Assembly (NCBI GenBank): GCA_038230415.1 | Contig: JBBRNH010000009.1 | Span: 31,948 to 95,947 of the forward strand | Length of the DNA stretch: 64,000 bases | Direction: 5' to 3' | Source of the DNA: JBBRNH01 sp038230415 | Lineage (GTDB): Bacteria > Bacteroidota > Bacteroidia > Cytophagales > Spirosomataceae | Shown here: piece after piece, positions 28,163-37,010 of the stretch | How positions within the stretch are numbered: position 1 is the first letter of the stretch | Layout of the letters: each line of letters opens with the position of its first letter | The notes under the pieces: generated by a model | The model's input: the letters and a program-made list of their open reading frames with translations, nothing else | What the model was told of the DNA's origin: nothing | The model's database searches: none | Position numbers and translations under genes: made by a program

Positions 28163-28170
28163 CAAAACTA
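28163..28170 (-). promoter_or_regulatory. Candidate -7 element (TAGTTTTG) of the susC-susD operon
   Basis: On the minus strand TAGTTTTG matches the Bacteroidota -7 consensus TAnnTTTG exactly. No convincing -33 TTG box was found at the expected distance. Transcription would start near 28156, giving a leader of about 145 nt. Confidence 0.4.
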
Positions 28171-28432
28171 CGGTGTCGCGCTTCGTTTTGGGGCGCGGGG
28201 ATATTGTCAATTTGTTACAATTTGCACCGGATTGATAATGATTTGTTCTCCCGGAAAGTGGTTATTCATTCAGGTAACGTGCTATTGCTCAGTGCCACAC
28301 GGCTTGGCTGCCACGCCGACGCGGACGGCCAAACGGGGACTATTTGATCGCATACAACAAGATAGCAGACACCGCGATGTTACCCAGGTATTCAGCCGCC
28401 CGATTATCGGTCGGCTTTTTGCCAACCGGAGC

Positions 28433-28591
28433 ATGGGTTACGAAACGGTAACGGCTCAGGAATTGAAAAATATTAAGAATATCGTTACGCTCTACACCGA
28501 TGAGCGGCTCGCTATTGAAGCAGAGCAGAATATTGTGCTGAAAATGATTAAGAAGTTGTTTGAGTTAGCGATTTGCGGCCAAAGCGATTAA
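28433..28591 (+). CDS. Possible small protein, unknown
   Basis: 52 codons from ATG 28433 (MGYETVTAQELKNIKNIVTL). The sequence is helical and charged (LYTDERLAIEAEQNIVLKMI), unlike the translated noise around it. The same frame is open further upstream to 28232, but that part looks random. No family recognised; it could be a remnant. Confidence 0.2.
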   Translation: MGYETVTAQELKNIKNIVTLYTDERLAIEAEQNIVLKMIKKLFELAICGQSD

Positions 28592-28852
28592 CTCAAACAG
28601 TTTCTAAGCTATTCTACGAAAGCAACCGGCGTAGTTAATGCGTCTCTACCTGTCGGTTCCGGTGTTTTGCCCCTGTTTTTTGGTTATTGCCGGGCAGTTA
28701 GGGGCTGGGTTAATCTGGGAACCCGGCTGTTGTGCCACCGGATTCGTCTCGATACCGTTCTTCTGCAACGACCGCAGCCGTGACCAGATTATGGCCGTCT
28801 GGCAGTCACACGCGAAACGGATATTTCGGCATTGGTTTAACGCCTTAAGACG

Positions 28853-31800
28853 CTACCGTTTCAGTACCCGAAACACTAATCGTTGCTCATCCGTTGAGAC
28901 AGTCAGCAGATAAACACCGACTGGATAATCCTGCAAATCAAGGTTTTGGCTTAGTTCGGCAAGGTGTTTTTCGCTGCGCCATTCGTGCCATCGTCGGCCC
29001 TGCAAATCGTGCAGGGTTAGTGTGATGCGTTGCGGGCGGGGCAACGGGCCAACAACGTGTAGGACGTTCTGGGCGGGGTTTGGGAATACCGATACGGCCC
29101 AGGCCGGATCAGTAGCCAGAATCCGGGTTACGGTAATGAGGGCGGTTCCACTGACGATTCCGGTTCCGCACTCATTATTATAAACGTTAAGTAGTTGGTA
29201 GGTGGTCGTTTTATTAGGCTTTACCGTTAGCTCCGATGGCGATTGGCTAACCGTAAACTGTTGACTATCTGTGGGCGTTCCAACCATAACAGCCCAGGGT
29301 GGCGTTCCGGTCAAGGCCAGCGTTAAACGAGCGGAATCGCCTTCCATAATCGTTTTTGACCCTGTTATTACCCCCGTTTCATGCTGAATCTGCACGTAGT
29401 CATAGCGACCTATGCTTGAAGGCGGGTTGGAGGACTCGACTTTGAATGAATAAGAGCCGGCGGGCAAGTCAGCCGTGATAGGCAGATTAAGTGTCCCTTG
29501 TAAAGCCGTTGTCGAATATAATAAATAGGTTCCTTGATACTGAACATCGCGCAAAGAAAAGATGAATTTATTCCCGGCATCAAACTTGCCTACCGCCTTG
29601 TATTCTACACGCCAACTGCGTCCGGTACATAACTTAGCCGATAAAACCCGCACATATTGAAACCCCGTCTCGTAGTCTATTGGCACGACCCCGGTTACCG
29701 GGCTGTAGCCACAACTATTACTGGCCGCCAAAAGGCTATACATTGTGGGCTGCCCGGCAACGGGCTTTATAGTCAGGGCCGTAGTACCATCGAGGGGCAG
29801 TAGGGAGCCATTGGCCTGAATAGCCGAAAAATTGGTCAACACGCTGCTTTGCCCTGGCCGGAACCAGACATTGCCGGCAGACACCCGAACGGCGGTCAGA
29901 CTGTTTGAGGGCAATACCAAAGCGGCCAATGGTGCGATTATCTGCGTCCGGTGCGAGTAATCCAGGTAGTAAGGCAGTCCTGTGTTCAGGATAGTTGTTC
30001 CTGATTTAGCAACCACCCTGACAAAGTAAGCCTGCCCGACCATATCCTCGCTCAATGTTGCCTGCAAGGGGCTGGCTGATCCCACAGTAGCCAAATCACG
30101 GTATGTCCGGGCATCTTCTGACACTTGAACCGAAAACGTAATGCCCTCCGGCACTTGCCCCAATACGGTGAAAGGAACCAACAAAGGCGCACCAATGCAG
30201 GCTCGCCTAACAATACGGTCTATGTCTGTCTGGAGTAAAAACGGTATGAAACTCACCGAAGGTGTCGGTTTGATTATTCCCATTCTACACGCATCGCTTA
30301 TGCTTACTACCGAAAACGGTTTTGGCGATGTTGCTATGGCCTGATTGATTAGATAGCCCGCTTCGTTGGTTACAATCTGTCTTCCGTCTGAGAGTGTGAA
30401 ACTGTAAGGAGGGCGACCCGTCGAGACCACGTAAGTACTGAGAATGTTGCTGGCTACGGTAAAGAAGCCCCGTTGTGTGTCGTAGTAGGTAGAATTGTAG
30501 TCACTGCCAAACCGTATTGCCGCCGTAACCTCTTCTGAAGACGTGTAGAAAGCAAGTTCATTGCTTATCAACCCTAATTTACCCGCAGAAACGCGCAATT
30601 TGTAACTCCCTACCTGCGTGGGCAGCCGAATCGTTAGCGTGCCCGAACCCTGTTGATTGGGGAGTATCGTTCCGGGAAAATTACCGACCCGATCTGAAAT
30701 CTCAACCGTATAATTTTCGCCCGGTGCCATGCTGCCCGACAAACTGATTGTCAGTAATGAGTTGGCACAATAATAAGTCTGGCTCGGATTTTTGAGACTA
30801 ATGCTGAACGAGTTCGGGTTTGAAACCGTCACTACCGTAGTTCCCGATACGGTTCCCGTACCACATAAATTACTGGCCGACAGGATTTTGTAGGCCGTAG
30901 TGGACTTAACGAACGTTCCGGTATTCAAGGTACCCGGATAATTGTCTGCCCCGAACGAAACGCTCGTGCTATCCGACAGCAGAAATGTTCCTTCGCGCAA
31001 GCCTGTTGTGGTCGTAAAAGTCAAATTTGTGATCTGTGGCGAATTTACGCTCCATTTGTAATTACCAAGCAGCACCCGCGGAGGGCTGCCAATGTTGAGT
31101 TGTCGGCCATAAATACTACCGTTTATGGCCTGATTAGCCACCTGTGGTTGCAGATAATAGAAGCCCCCTTCAATCATACGTGGAATTACTATCGTTGCCA
31201 CCTTGCCCCGAATTTGTATTACCTGCCCAACTGCGGGCCTAATTAATGTTCCCGCACTGGAAATGCTACTGCTCAACAGTACGGTATAAACAACGGGGTC
31301 GGCTGGCAGAGCGGTTAAATCTGATGAGAGATAGGCATACAGTGTGTCGCCGGTACAGACGCGGTAGGCCGACAACGAATCAACCCGAATACTGGGCATA
31401 ACCGTAACCTGGCTGGTTCCCGAAAAACTCCCTGTTCCACAAACTGATGACCCACCCACAAGGCTGTAAGTAGTGGTTTGCGTGGGCGAAACAGCAACTT
31501 TGTGCATGGTAGCCTTCGCGCTTGTCGGTAGCGTTACCCGGTTGCCATCGCTTAACTGAAGCATAACCGGGCTGGCATTGATTGTCTCAATGGTCAAACT
31601 GGCTGATTCGCCCCGGCTGATTGTGGTTGCCCCAAATAACCGGGCCACGGGCGGCTCGCTCACGCTGATTGTGACTGTGTTGCCAACGTAACTGTCAACC
31701 GCAGCACATACAGCTTCAATGCCTGTGTTGGCCGAAGCTATTCGCACCACATAGGCTGGCCCGGGTGGTAAATAGGGCGGTATGATGACCACTAACGGAT

Positions 31801-32659
31801 TTTTGTTGCCCGGAACGGGGGCTGTTACCGATACCAATTTCCCAGCCGCAGAGTATCCCGAAAATTCGGCGGTAAACTGCGTATCGTCGGGCAAGGGTTC
31901 GGCAGTTGAAAAATAGATCAGCAGCCTTCCACCCTGACAAACCTGACGAAGCGAGAGGTCGGTTAACAGAAAGCCAATTTTATTGACATTGATAGTCGTA
32001 TTGCCTTTTGCCGTTCCAGTGCCGCAGCTATTGTAAGCATTAACCAGGGTGTATGAAGACGTAGTAGCCGGATTAACGATAGGTTGCAGAAAAGGATAAT
32101 AGCTTTGCTCGTACCGGCTGCTATCGGAGAGAGTAGCCGTGTAGCTGTTAGTACCGTTGGAAGAGACCGTCAACTCAACAGGCGTAAACGGGTTTACATA
32201 ATCGGTATTGAGCCAGTTAATGTAATTCGTTCCACCCGTTCGTCCGCCATACAATTCGGCATCAACGGGCTTAGTGAGTCGAAATGGATTTGTCTCCTGA
32301 CTACTGACAGCCACTTTTGTGGCGACAATCCGAAGCTGAAAAAAATAATAATCAGGTAGATACGTCGGCATTTGCACAAGCGCGGGGCTTGTTGTGAACA
32401 CTGCTGTGCCGGGCAAATCAGAATACCCCCCGAAATTTGTTCCGCCCGATGTGCTATTAAAGCCAACCGAAATCTGCACCTTAAACGCATTGCCTTCGGG
32501 AAATACACCGCCTGTCGTAAAATGAATTGGCACCTTACCTTCCCGACAATACGCCACCGGATAGGGGTCGGCCAAGAGTATGCTGGGGCTTTGCGCCGAA
32601 GCAACACTACCAACAACGAAGCAAAAAAGTGTACAGAACAGGTGTGAAAAACGATTCAT
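28853..32659 (-). CDS. Large secreted repeat protein with type A T9SS sorting domain
   Basis: About 1,268 aa from the ATG at 32659 (MNRFSHLFCTLFCFVVGSVA); the frame is open to 32710 without another good start. The body has at least five alternating beta modules. One type opens with a Cys motif (VCQGGRLLIYFSTAEPLPDD, ACIGAPLLVPFTVLGQVPEG); the other is SxxLTI...LSDG...TTTYSL...CGTGxxSGT. The last ~80 residues are a type A T9SS domain: SVFPNPAQNVLHVVG, LHDLQGRRWHEW, LQDYPVGVYLLTVSTD and RVLKR. It should be exported by the type IX system and anchored or released at the surface. Probably an adhesin or matrix protein; ligand unknown. Confidence 0.85.
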   Translation of the reverse strand: MNRFSHLFCTLFCFVVGSVASAQSPSILLADPYPVAYCREGKVPIHFTTGGVFPEGNAFKVQISVGFNSTSGGTNFGGYSDLPGTAVFTTSPALVQMPTYLPDYYFFQLRIVATKVAVSSQETNPFRLTKPVDAELYGGRTGGTNYINWLNTDYVNPFTPVELTVSSNGTNSYTATLSDSSRYEQSYYPFLQPIVNPATTSSYTLVNAYNSCGTGTAKGNTTINVNKIGFLLTDLSLRQVCQGGRLLIYFSTAEPLPDDTQFTAEFSGYSAAGKLVSVTAPVPGNKNPLVVIIPPYLPPGPAYVVRIASANTGIEAVCAAVDSYVGNTVTISVSEPPVARLFGATTISRGESASLTIETINASPVMLQLSDGNRVTLPTSAKATMHKVAVSPTQTTTYSLVGGSSVCGTGSFSGTSQVTVMPSIRVDSLSAYRVCTGDTLYAYLSSDLTALPADPVVYTVLLSSSISSAGTLIRPAVGQVIQIRGKVATIVIPRMIEGGFYYLQPQVANQAINGSIYGRQLNIGSPPRVLLGNYKWSVNSPQITNLTFTTTTGLREGTFLLSDSTSVSFGADNYPGTLNTGTFVKSTTAYKILSASNLCGTGTVSGTTVVTVSNPNSFSISLKNPSQTYYCANSLLTISLSGSMAPGENYTVEISDRVGNFPGTILPNQQGSGTLTIRLPTQVGSYKLRVSAGKLGLISNELAFYTSSEEVTAAIRFGSDYNSTYYDTQRGFFTVASNILSTYVVSTGRPPYSFTLSDGRQIVTNEAGYLINQAIATSPKPFSVVSISDACRMGIIKPTPSVSFIPFLLQTDIDRIVRRACIGAPLLVPFTVLGQVPEGITFSVQVSEDARTYRDLATVGSASPLQATLSEDMVGQAYFVRVVAKSGTTILNTGLPYYLDYSHRTQIIAPLAALVLPSNSLTAVRVSAGNVWFRPGQSSVLTNFSAIQANGSLLPLDGTTALTIKPVAGQPTMYSLLAASNSCGYSPVTGVVPIDYETGFQYVRVLSAKLCTGRSWRVEYKAVGKFDAGNKFIFSLRDVQYQGTYLLYSTTALQGTLNLPITADLPAGSYSFKVESSNPPSSIGRYDYVQIQHETGVITGSKTIMEGDSARLTLALTGTPPWAVMVGTPTDSQQFTVSQSPSELTVKPNKTTTYQLLNVYNNECGTGIVSGTALITVTRILATDPAWAVSVFPNPAQNVLHVVGPLPRPQRITLTLHDLQGRRWHEWRSEKHLAELSQNLDLQDYPVGVYLLTVSTDEQRLVFRVLKR

Positions 32660-32735
32660 AATCAAGTTGAGTAACAGGTGTAAAGCAGTACCAACAGTAA
32701 AATTAATCACGCTTACTCACGTCTGCAACCCGTTT

Positions 32736-34256
32736 TTACCGTTTCAATCCATATCCCGCCCAGGTTGCGTTGGCATCGTCAAGCACCAGCACCCAATCAG
32801 TACCGGGGCCTGCCGCGTAGGGTTTAAAGGTCTGCTTGCCACTATTCACGAAATCACCGATTTTTTGCGTTTTGCCGTCTCGCGGATTAAACCAGTAGGC
32901 CACAATTTTTGGCGCACCCGTCAGCCGGACTAAATCGAGCGTAACGGGCCGACCGTAAGGCGTGTAAACCATCAGAAAATTATCATCTTCGGAGAGTGCT
33001 GCCACCTGATAACCAGCGTCTTCGGGGTTTTCGTTGAGAATCAGCCCCTGATCGGGCAGGAGCCGGTTCCAGGGGTGCGCGTCCATCAGTCGGCGCATAT
33101 ACCCCACCTGAAACGCCCCCGGCGAGTCCATCGCCCGGTGCCAGTCGGTGCGGGCTGCGGAGACGGGCGGGTTGCGGCTCTGGTCAAAAAACTGCCAGAT
33201 GTTGTGGTTGCCGTAGGTATGCCCGCACCCGCCCGACAGCACCGCCCACCAGGCCGCCTGCCGCGCATCAAACTCATCGAAATAGCCCTGTTCGGGTTTC
33301 CAGTCAATGGGGTGGTCTTCGTAGCGGGGTTCGCCATCGAGGGTGGGCTTGGGCGGAAACAGCCCGTAGTTCTGGCGTTGGAAGACGTAGTTTTTCTTGT
33401 TTTTCGACCCGTGACCCGACTGAAACATATTGATATTAAGCCACTTATCGGTATGAAAAAACGCCGACGAATTTGAGTCTCCCATCGGGTGATAGGTCAT
33501 GAGTTTGGTGCCACCGTCACCGGCTTTGATACCCTCGGCCATCGCCCGCGTGATTGCCATTCTGGTTTCGCCTTCGGGGTTGCGGTCTCCGCCCAAAATC
33601 CAGACGATGGGTTTGCCCCGGTAGCGTTTGCCAACGTACTCGCCGTAAATCCGGGCGTTGGCGGTCGTGAAAATCTCCGGCCCCCCGCCCCATTTTTTGT
33701 TGAATTTATCGCCCCAGGTTGGTAATAATCCCACCACCAAACCGAGGGCTTCGGCGCGGTCAATCACGTAGTCAACGTGCTGAAAATACCCCTCGTTGGG
33801 TTTGGTCGGGTCGTTGTTTTGCAACGGCAGTGCGCCATATTGGTTGGGTTGGGTCAGCCCGTCGAACTCGGCCAGAATCACGGCCTGAATGACGGTGAAG
33901 CCTTTATCGGCGCGGTTTTTCAGGTATAGTTCGGCCTCTTCGCGGGTCAGCCGGTGGAAGAGTTCCCAGGCCGTATCGCCAAGCCAGAAAAACGGTTTGC
34001 CCGGCCCGCCCGGTGTGCGGTCGGGCTGCATAATAAATCGTTTGTCGGGCTGAATATAGAGCATGGCGTTTACCTCGGCCAGGGTGCGTTGTCGTTTGGT
34101 AACGGCGGCTGGTTTTTTGGGCGAAGCCGGTTTTTTGGTCTGGGCCAGCAGGGGCGAGGTTGCCAGCAAGAGGAGGGAAAAGAAAAGGCAGGTGAATCGG
34201 TTCAGATGCTGATAATTATTCGATTCCTTCAATTCGGTCGTGAAAAACATAAACAA
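32736..34256 (-). CDS. GH140-like/DUF4038 secreted glycoside hydrolase
   Basis: 506 aa in the annotated frame. After a signal-like stretch (RFTCLFFSLLLLATSPLLAQ) comes the DUF4038 TIM-barrel region: GKPFFWLGDTAWELFHRLTR, GFTVIQAVILAEFDG, PIVWILGGDRNPEGE and WWAVLSGGCGHTYGNHNIW. A C-terminal all-beta domain follows (the 'putative collagen-binding' domain usual in this family). GH140 includes apiosidases acting on rhamnogalacturonan II; this exact activity is only a possibility. The only in-frame ATGs before the signal (34256 and 34250) lie inside the DUF5615 gene of module 3. A non-ATG start nearer the signal peptide is possible, as is damage by the inserted cassette. Confidence 0.82.
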   Translation of the reverse strand: MFMFFTTELKESNNYQHLNRFTCLFFSLLLLATSPLLAQTKKPASPKKPAAVTKRQRTLAEVNAMLYIQPDKRFIMQPDRTPGGPGKPFFWLGDTAWELFHRLTREEAELYLKNRADKGFTVIQAVILAEFDGLTQPNQYGALPLQNNDPTKPNEGYFQHVDYVIDRAEALGLVVGLLPTWGDKFNKKWGGGPEIFTTANARIYGEYVGKRYRGKPIVWILGGDRNPEGETRMAITRAMAEGIKAGDGGTKLMTYHPMGDSNSSAFFHTDKWLNINMFQSGHGSKNKKNYVFQRQNYGLFPPKPTLDGEPRYEDHPIDWKPEQGYFDEFDARQAAWWAVLSGGCGHTYGNHNIWQFFDQSRNPPVSAARTDWHRAMDSPGAFQVGYMRRLMDAHPWNRLLPDQGLILNENPEDAGYQVAALSEDDNFLMVYTPYGRPVTLDLVRLTGAPKIVAYWFNPRDGKTQKIGDFVNSGKQTFKPYAAGPGTDWVLVLDDANATWAGYGLKR

Positions 34257-34557
34257 GTTTGTGGGTTTGGCTTAGTTCAGCTATATGCGGCCAGTTTTCG
34301 GTAACGAGCGCGTGAAAAGCACGCATTCTGAGATTTCCAGTCATAAAGCGGATGACACGGGGTGGGGGAGAGACCAGCAACATTCGATCAGAATAATCCC
34401 GGTATTTTGTCACAATGGTCAGGCCATTTTCCTCCGCAAATTTCCAGATGAATGTGTCTGGTGCTCTGCTGTGAAGATCACGTTGAAAAACAAATTCGCT
34501 TGTTTTCCAGAGCGAGAAATAATAGGGTAAGTTGTTATCGATCAGGAATGTTGGCAT
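34216..34557 (-). CDS. DUF5615 PIN-like putative toxin (module 3)
   Basis: 113 aa. The first acidic element is present (MPTFLIDNNLPYYF), as is the WKFAEENGLTIVTKYRDYSD region; here the usual T-x-D-x-D-F reads T-K-Y-R-D-Y, so one of the conserved acidic residues is missing and the site may be impaired. It follows its DUF433 partner by 3 bp. Its 3' end overlaps the start of the GH140-like gene by 41 bp. Confidence 0.78.
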   Translation of the reverse strand: MPTFLIDNNLPYYFSLWKTSEFVFQRDLHSRAPDTFIWKFAEENGLTIVTKYRDYSDRMLLVSPPPRVIRFMTGNLRMRAFHALVTENWPHIAELSQTHKLVYVFHDRIEGIE

Positions 34558-34560
34558 AGG

Positions 34561-34800
34561 TCAGGCCGCCAACGGTAAAATAGTGTGGCGGTGGTCAGTA
34601 ATCGCCAAAACATAGTTTAAGCAGGCATCAATATCAGCCGCTTCTAAATCAGGATATTGGTACAGGATTTCTTCACGACTATCGCCCGCAAAAAAATATT
34701 CCAGAACGGTTCTAACGGTAATTGCCATGCCGCGAATGGTTGGCTTGCCATTACAAAGGTCTTGACTAATCGTAATTCGGTCGGCAACGTACATCATCAT
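34561..34800 (-). CDS. DUF433 putative antitoxin (module 3)
   Basis: 79 aa from the first of three consecutive ATGs at 34800 (MMMYVADRITISQDL). An upstream in-frame ATG at 34887 would add a hydrophobic extension and is rejected. The DUF433 pattern NGKPTIRGMAITVRTVLEYF and the helix LYQYPDLEAADIDACLNYVL are clear. Sequence is closer to module 2 than to module 1. It is divergent from the YrdC-like gene. Confidence 0.85.
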   Translation of the reverse strand: MMMYVADRITISQDLCNGKPTIRGMAITVRTVLEYFFAGDSREEILYQYPDLEAADIDACLNYVLAITDHRHTILPLAA

Positions 34801-34865
34801 GTTTTTTAAACGGATTATTGAGATACACAAACAAAGCAAGAAGTAATGCCAAAATAACAACCACA

Positions 34866-34905
34866 AACCGCGAACTACAAATGGCACAGGCCATCCTGCA
34901 CGAAC
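34866..34905. repeat. Hairpin-core repeat related to the susC-susD hairpin
   Basis: GGCACAGGCC at 34883-34892 and CTGCACGAACT at 34895-34905 match the core and right arm of the 24633-24670 hairpin. The left side reads CGAACTACAAA, which is also found there but in inverted orientation. Only a short stem (ATGGC/GCCAT) can form. It lies immediately before the promoter of the YrdC-like gene. Confidence 0.55.
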
Positions 34906-34913
34906 TATATTTG
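34906..34913 (+). promoter_or_regulatory. -7 promoter element TATATTTG of the YrdC-like gene
   Basis: A perfect TAnnTTTG match ends four bases before the ATG at 34918 (TATATTTGCACCATG). With the usual distance from this element to the transcription start, the mRNA would have no or almost no leader. Confidence 0.6.
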
Positions 34914-34917
34914 CACC

Positions 34918-35478
34918 ATGACTTCACCGCCCCGCGACATTCTGCACCTGCTCCGGCAGGGCCAACTCATTGCCCTCACCGACGAAACAGGTTGCTCCGT
35001 AGCCTGCGACCCACAAAACGATGCCGCTGTTGAGAAACTACTGGCCTTAAAAACTCAGACTGAAAACCCGCAACCGATAACAGTGCTGATTGATGAGGTG
35101 AATCAGTTGGGTATTTATGTAGCGAAAATGCCCGAAGTTGCCTTTGAGATTGTCGAATACTCATCAATTCCGCTAACGGTGCTGTATGAATACGGAAAAA
35201 ACGTGTCGCCGGTGTTGTGGACGGTGGTGAACGAATCGGTCCATGGCGAACCCGTTAGCGGAGAAATCGCGGTCAGAAAATCGCTCAACGCCGAGGTACA
35301 GCACCTGATTCGGGGCTTCACCAAGGGCTTGCTGACGTTGCCGTTCGAGAGCAAAACCCTGCCCAAAGCCGCCGAAACCGCGATTCAGGCCCGGTTTGGC
35401 GAACTGCCAAGCCAAACAAAACTACCCCGGATCATGCGGCTCGGCATCAATGGCGATGTTGTGTTTGTGAGAAAATAA
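34918..35478 (+). CDS. Sua5/YciO/YrdC-fold protein, probably degenerate
   Basis: 186 aa with the overall YrdC layout. Where threonylcarbamoyl-AMP synthases have PTDTVYGL it reads LTDETGCSVACDP. The KxRP motif is replaced (LALKTQTENPQPITVLI), and the STSAN-type ATP motif after EIAVRKSLNAEVQHLI is replaced by FTKGLLTLPFES. The fold is therefore recognisable but the residues that bind ATP and threonine are mostly lost. It is unlikely to make t6A on its own; it may be regulatory or RNA-binding. It is followed 5 bp later by cca, a pairing that suggests a tRNA-linked role. Confidence 0.72.
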   Translation: MTSPPRDILHLLRQGQLIALTDETGCSVACDPQNDAAVEKLLALKTQTENPQPITVLIDEVNQLGIYVAKMPEVAFEIVEYSSIPLTVLYEYGKNVSPVLWTVVNESVHGEPVSGEIAVRKSLNAEVQHLIRGFTKGLLTLPFESKTLPKAAETAIQARFGELPSQTKLPRIMRLGINGDVVFVRK

Positions 35479-35483
35479 AGAGC

Positions 35484-36974
35484 ATGAACTTTTCAGAGAC
35501 CATCCATAAAAATCCCATTTTCGAGATCATCGCCCAGGAAGCCGATAAGCTGGGTGTCCGGGCTTACGTGATCGGCGGTTTTGTGCGCGACCTCATTCTC
35601 AATCGCCCCTCCAAAGATATTGACGTGGTGTGCATCGGTAGCGGTATCGAACTGGCCGAAGCCGTGGGCGCGGCCCTGAAAACGCCCGTTGCCGTGTTCA
35701 AAAACTTTGGTACGGCCATGCTCAAAACCACCATCAACACCGACAACGGCATGAACGAAGAGTGGGCGGTGGAGTTTGTCGGGGCCAGAAAAGAATCGTA
35801 CCGTGCCGAATCCCGGAAGCCGATTGTGGAAGATGGAACCCTGGAAGACGACCAAAACCGGCGCGACCTGACCATTAACGCGATGGGTATTTCGCTCAGC
35901 CACACCGCCACATCCGGCCACCAATTTGGCGACCTGCTCGACCCGTTCAACGGCCTGACCGATATTAAACGCAAGCTCATCCGCACCCCGCTGAATCCCG
36001 ACATTACGTTTTCTGACGATCCGCTGCGGATGATGCGGGCCGTGCGCTTTGCCTCGCAATTGAATTTCGATATTGAGCCGGATACCTTCGATGGTATTAT
36101 GCGGATGAAAGACCGGATCAGCATTATCTCGCGTGAGCGCATCACCGACGAACTGAACAAAATCATTCTCTCGCCCAAACCATCTTATGGGTTTAAGCTG
36201 CTGGATGCCTGTGGGTTACTCCAACTCATCTTCCCCGATTTTGTAGCGCTCAAAGGAGCCGAAATCATGGACGGTAAGGGCCATAAAGACAACTTTTACC
36301 ATACTTTGCAAGTGGTTGATAACGTGGCCGGGGTCAGCAATGACCTGTGGCTGCGGTGGGCCGCCGTGCTGCACGACATCGCCAAACCCGCCACCAAACG
36401 CTTCGATAAAAAAGTGGGCTGGACGTTTCACGGCCACGAAGACCTCGGTGCGCGCTGGGTGCCGGGGATTTTTCGGCAGTTCAAACTACCCATGCACGAC
36501 AATATGCGGTTCGTGCAAAACCTCGTCAAACTGCACCTGCGGCCCATTCCCCTCACCAAAGAAACCATCACCGATTCGGCCCTGCGCCGGTTGCTGGTTG
36601 ATGCCGGTGAGGATATTGACGGACTGATGATGCTCTGCCGGGCCGACATCACCTCAAAAAACCCCGATAAGGTTCAGAAACACCTCCGTAATTTTGCCCT
36701 CGTTGAGCAGAAACTCCACGACCTGGAAGCCCGCGACAGTTTGCGGAATTTTCAGCCCGTCGTCACCGGCGAACTCATCATGGAAACCTTTGGATTGGGC
36801 CCATCAAAGGAAGTGGGTGAGATTAAAACCGCCGTCCGCGAGGCTATTATTGATGGTCTTGTGCCGAACACGCTCGAAGCGGCTTATGCGTTTATGGTTG
36901 AAGAAGCCCGAAAACGCGGATTTATAGCCATCAATGAACAAGTATCAGTTATCAATAACCAGGATACCGTGTAG
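35484..36974 (+). CDS. cca: CCA tRNA nucleotidyltransferase / HD domain protein
   Basis: 496 aa. The N-terminal class II nucleotidyltransferase head is clear: AYVIGGFVRDLILNRPSKDI DVV with GGFVRD and DxD, and RRDLTINAM. The RNA-binding neck has FSDDPLRMMRAVRFASQL. The HD domain is at RWAAVLHDIAKPATKRF and HEDLGARWV. It adds or repairs the 3' CCA of tRNAs; the HD domain may give phosphatase or phosphodiesterase activity. The last ~14 residues (INEQVSVINNQDTV) are encoded by a heptad-word array and look like an extension acquired from it. Confidence 0.94.
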   Translation: MNFSETIHKNPIFEIIAQEADKLGVRAYVIGGFVRDLILNRPSKDIDVVCIGSGIELAEAVGAALKTPVAVFKNFGTAMLKTTINTDNGMNEEWAVEFVGARKESYRAESRKPIVEDGTLEDDQNRRDLTINAMGISLSHTATSGHQFGDLLDPFNGLTDIKRKLIRTPLNPDITFSDDPLRMMRAVRFASQLNFDIEPDTFDGIMRMKDRISIISRERITDELNKIILSPKPSYGFKLLDACGLLQLIFPDFVALKGAEIMDGKGHKDNFYHTLQVVDNVAGVSNDLWLRWAAVLHDIAKPATKRFDKKVGWTFHGHEDLGARWVPGIFRQFKLPMHDNMRFVQNLVKLHLRPIPLTKETITDSALRRLLVDAGEDIDGLMMLCRADITSKNPDKVQKHLRNFALVEQKLHDLEARDSLRNFQPVVTGELIMETFGLGPSKEVGEIKTAVREAIIDGLVPNTLEAAYAFMVEEARKRGFIAINEQVSVINNQDTV

Positions 36975-37010
36975 AAATCCATTGCTGACTGCTCATTCTT
37001 AATTTATACT
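36930..37010. repeat. Heptad-word array overlapping the 3' end of cca
   Basis: In 7-bp phase: CAATGAA CAAGTAT, CAGTTAT CAATAAC, CAGGATA CCGTGTA (36930-36971), then a facing arm ATTGCTG ACTGCTC, ATTCTTA ATTTATA up to the GTG start of the next gene. The first arm is translated as the C-terminus of cca. The words CAGTTAT and CAATnnn recur at 53270-53398. Confidence 0.7.

Larger units (their letters stand above)
28013..28852. other. 840-bp AT-richer stretch between susC and the next gene
   Basis: No convincing gene. The part next to susC is its leader and promoter region. A 52-codon plus-strand frame at 28433-28591 is the only one with protein-like composition. The right part (28640-28850) contains chance frames only. 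No transposase fragment, tRNA or hairpin of note was seen. Confidence 0.5.

Noticed and set aside
28638..28913. 91-codon plus-strand frame
   Set aside because: No protein-like pattern and it overlaps the end of the T9SS-exported protein gene.
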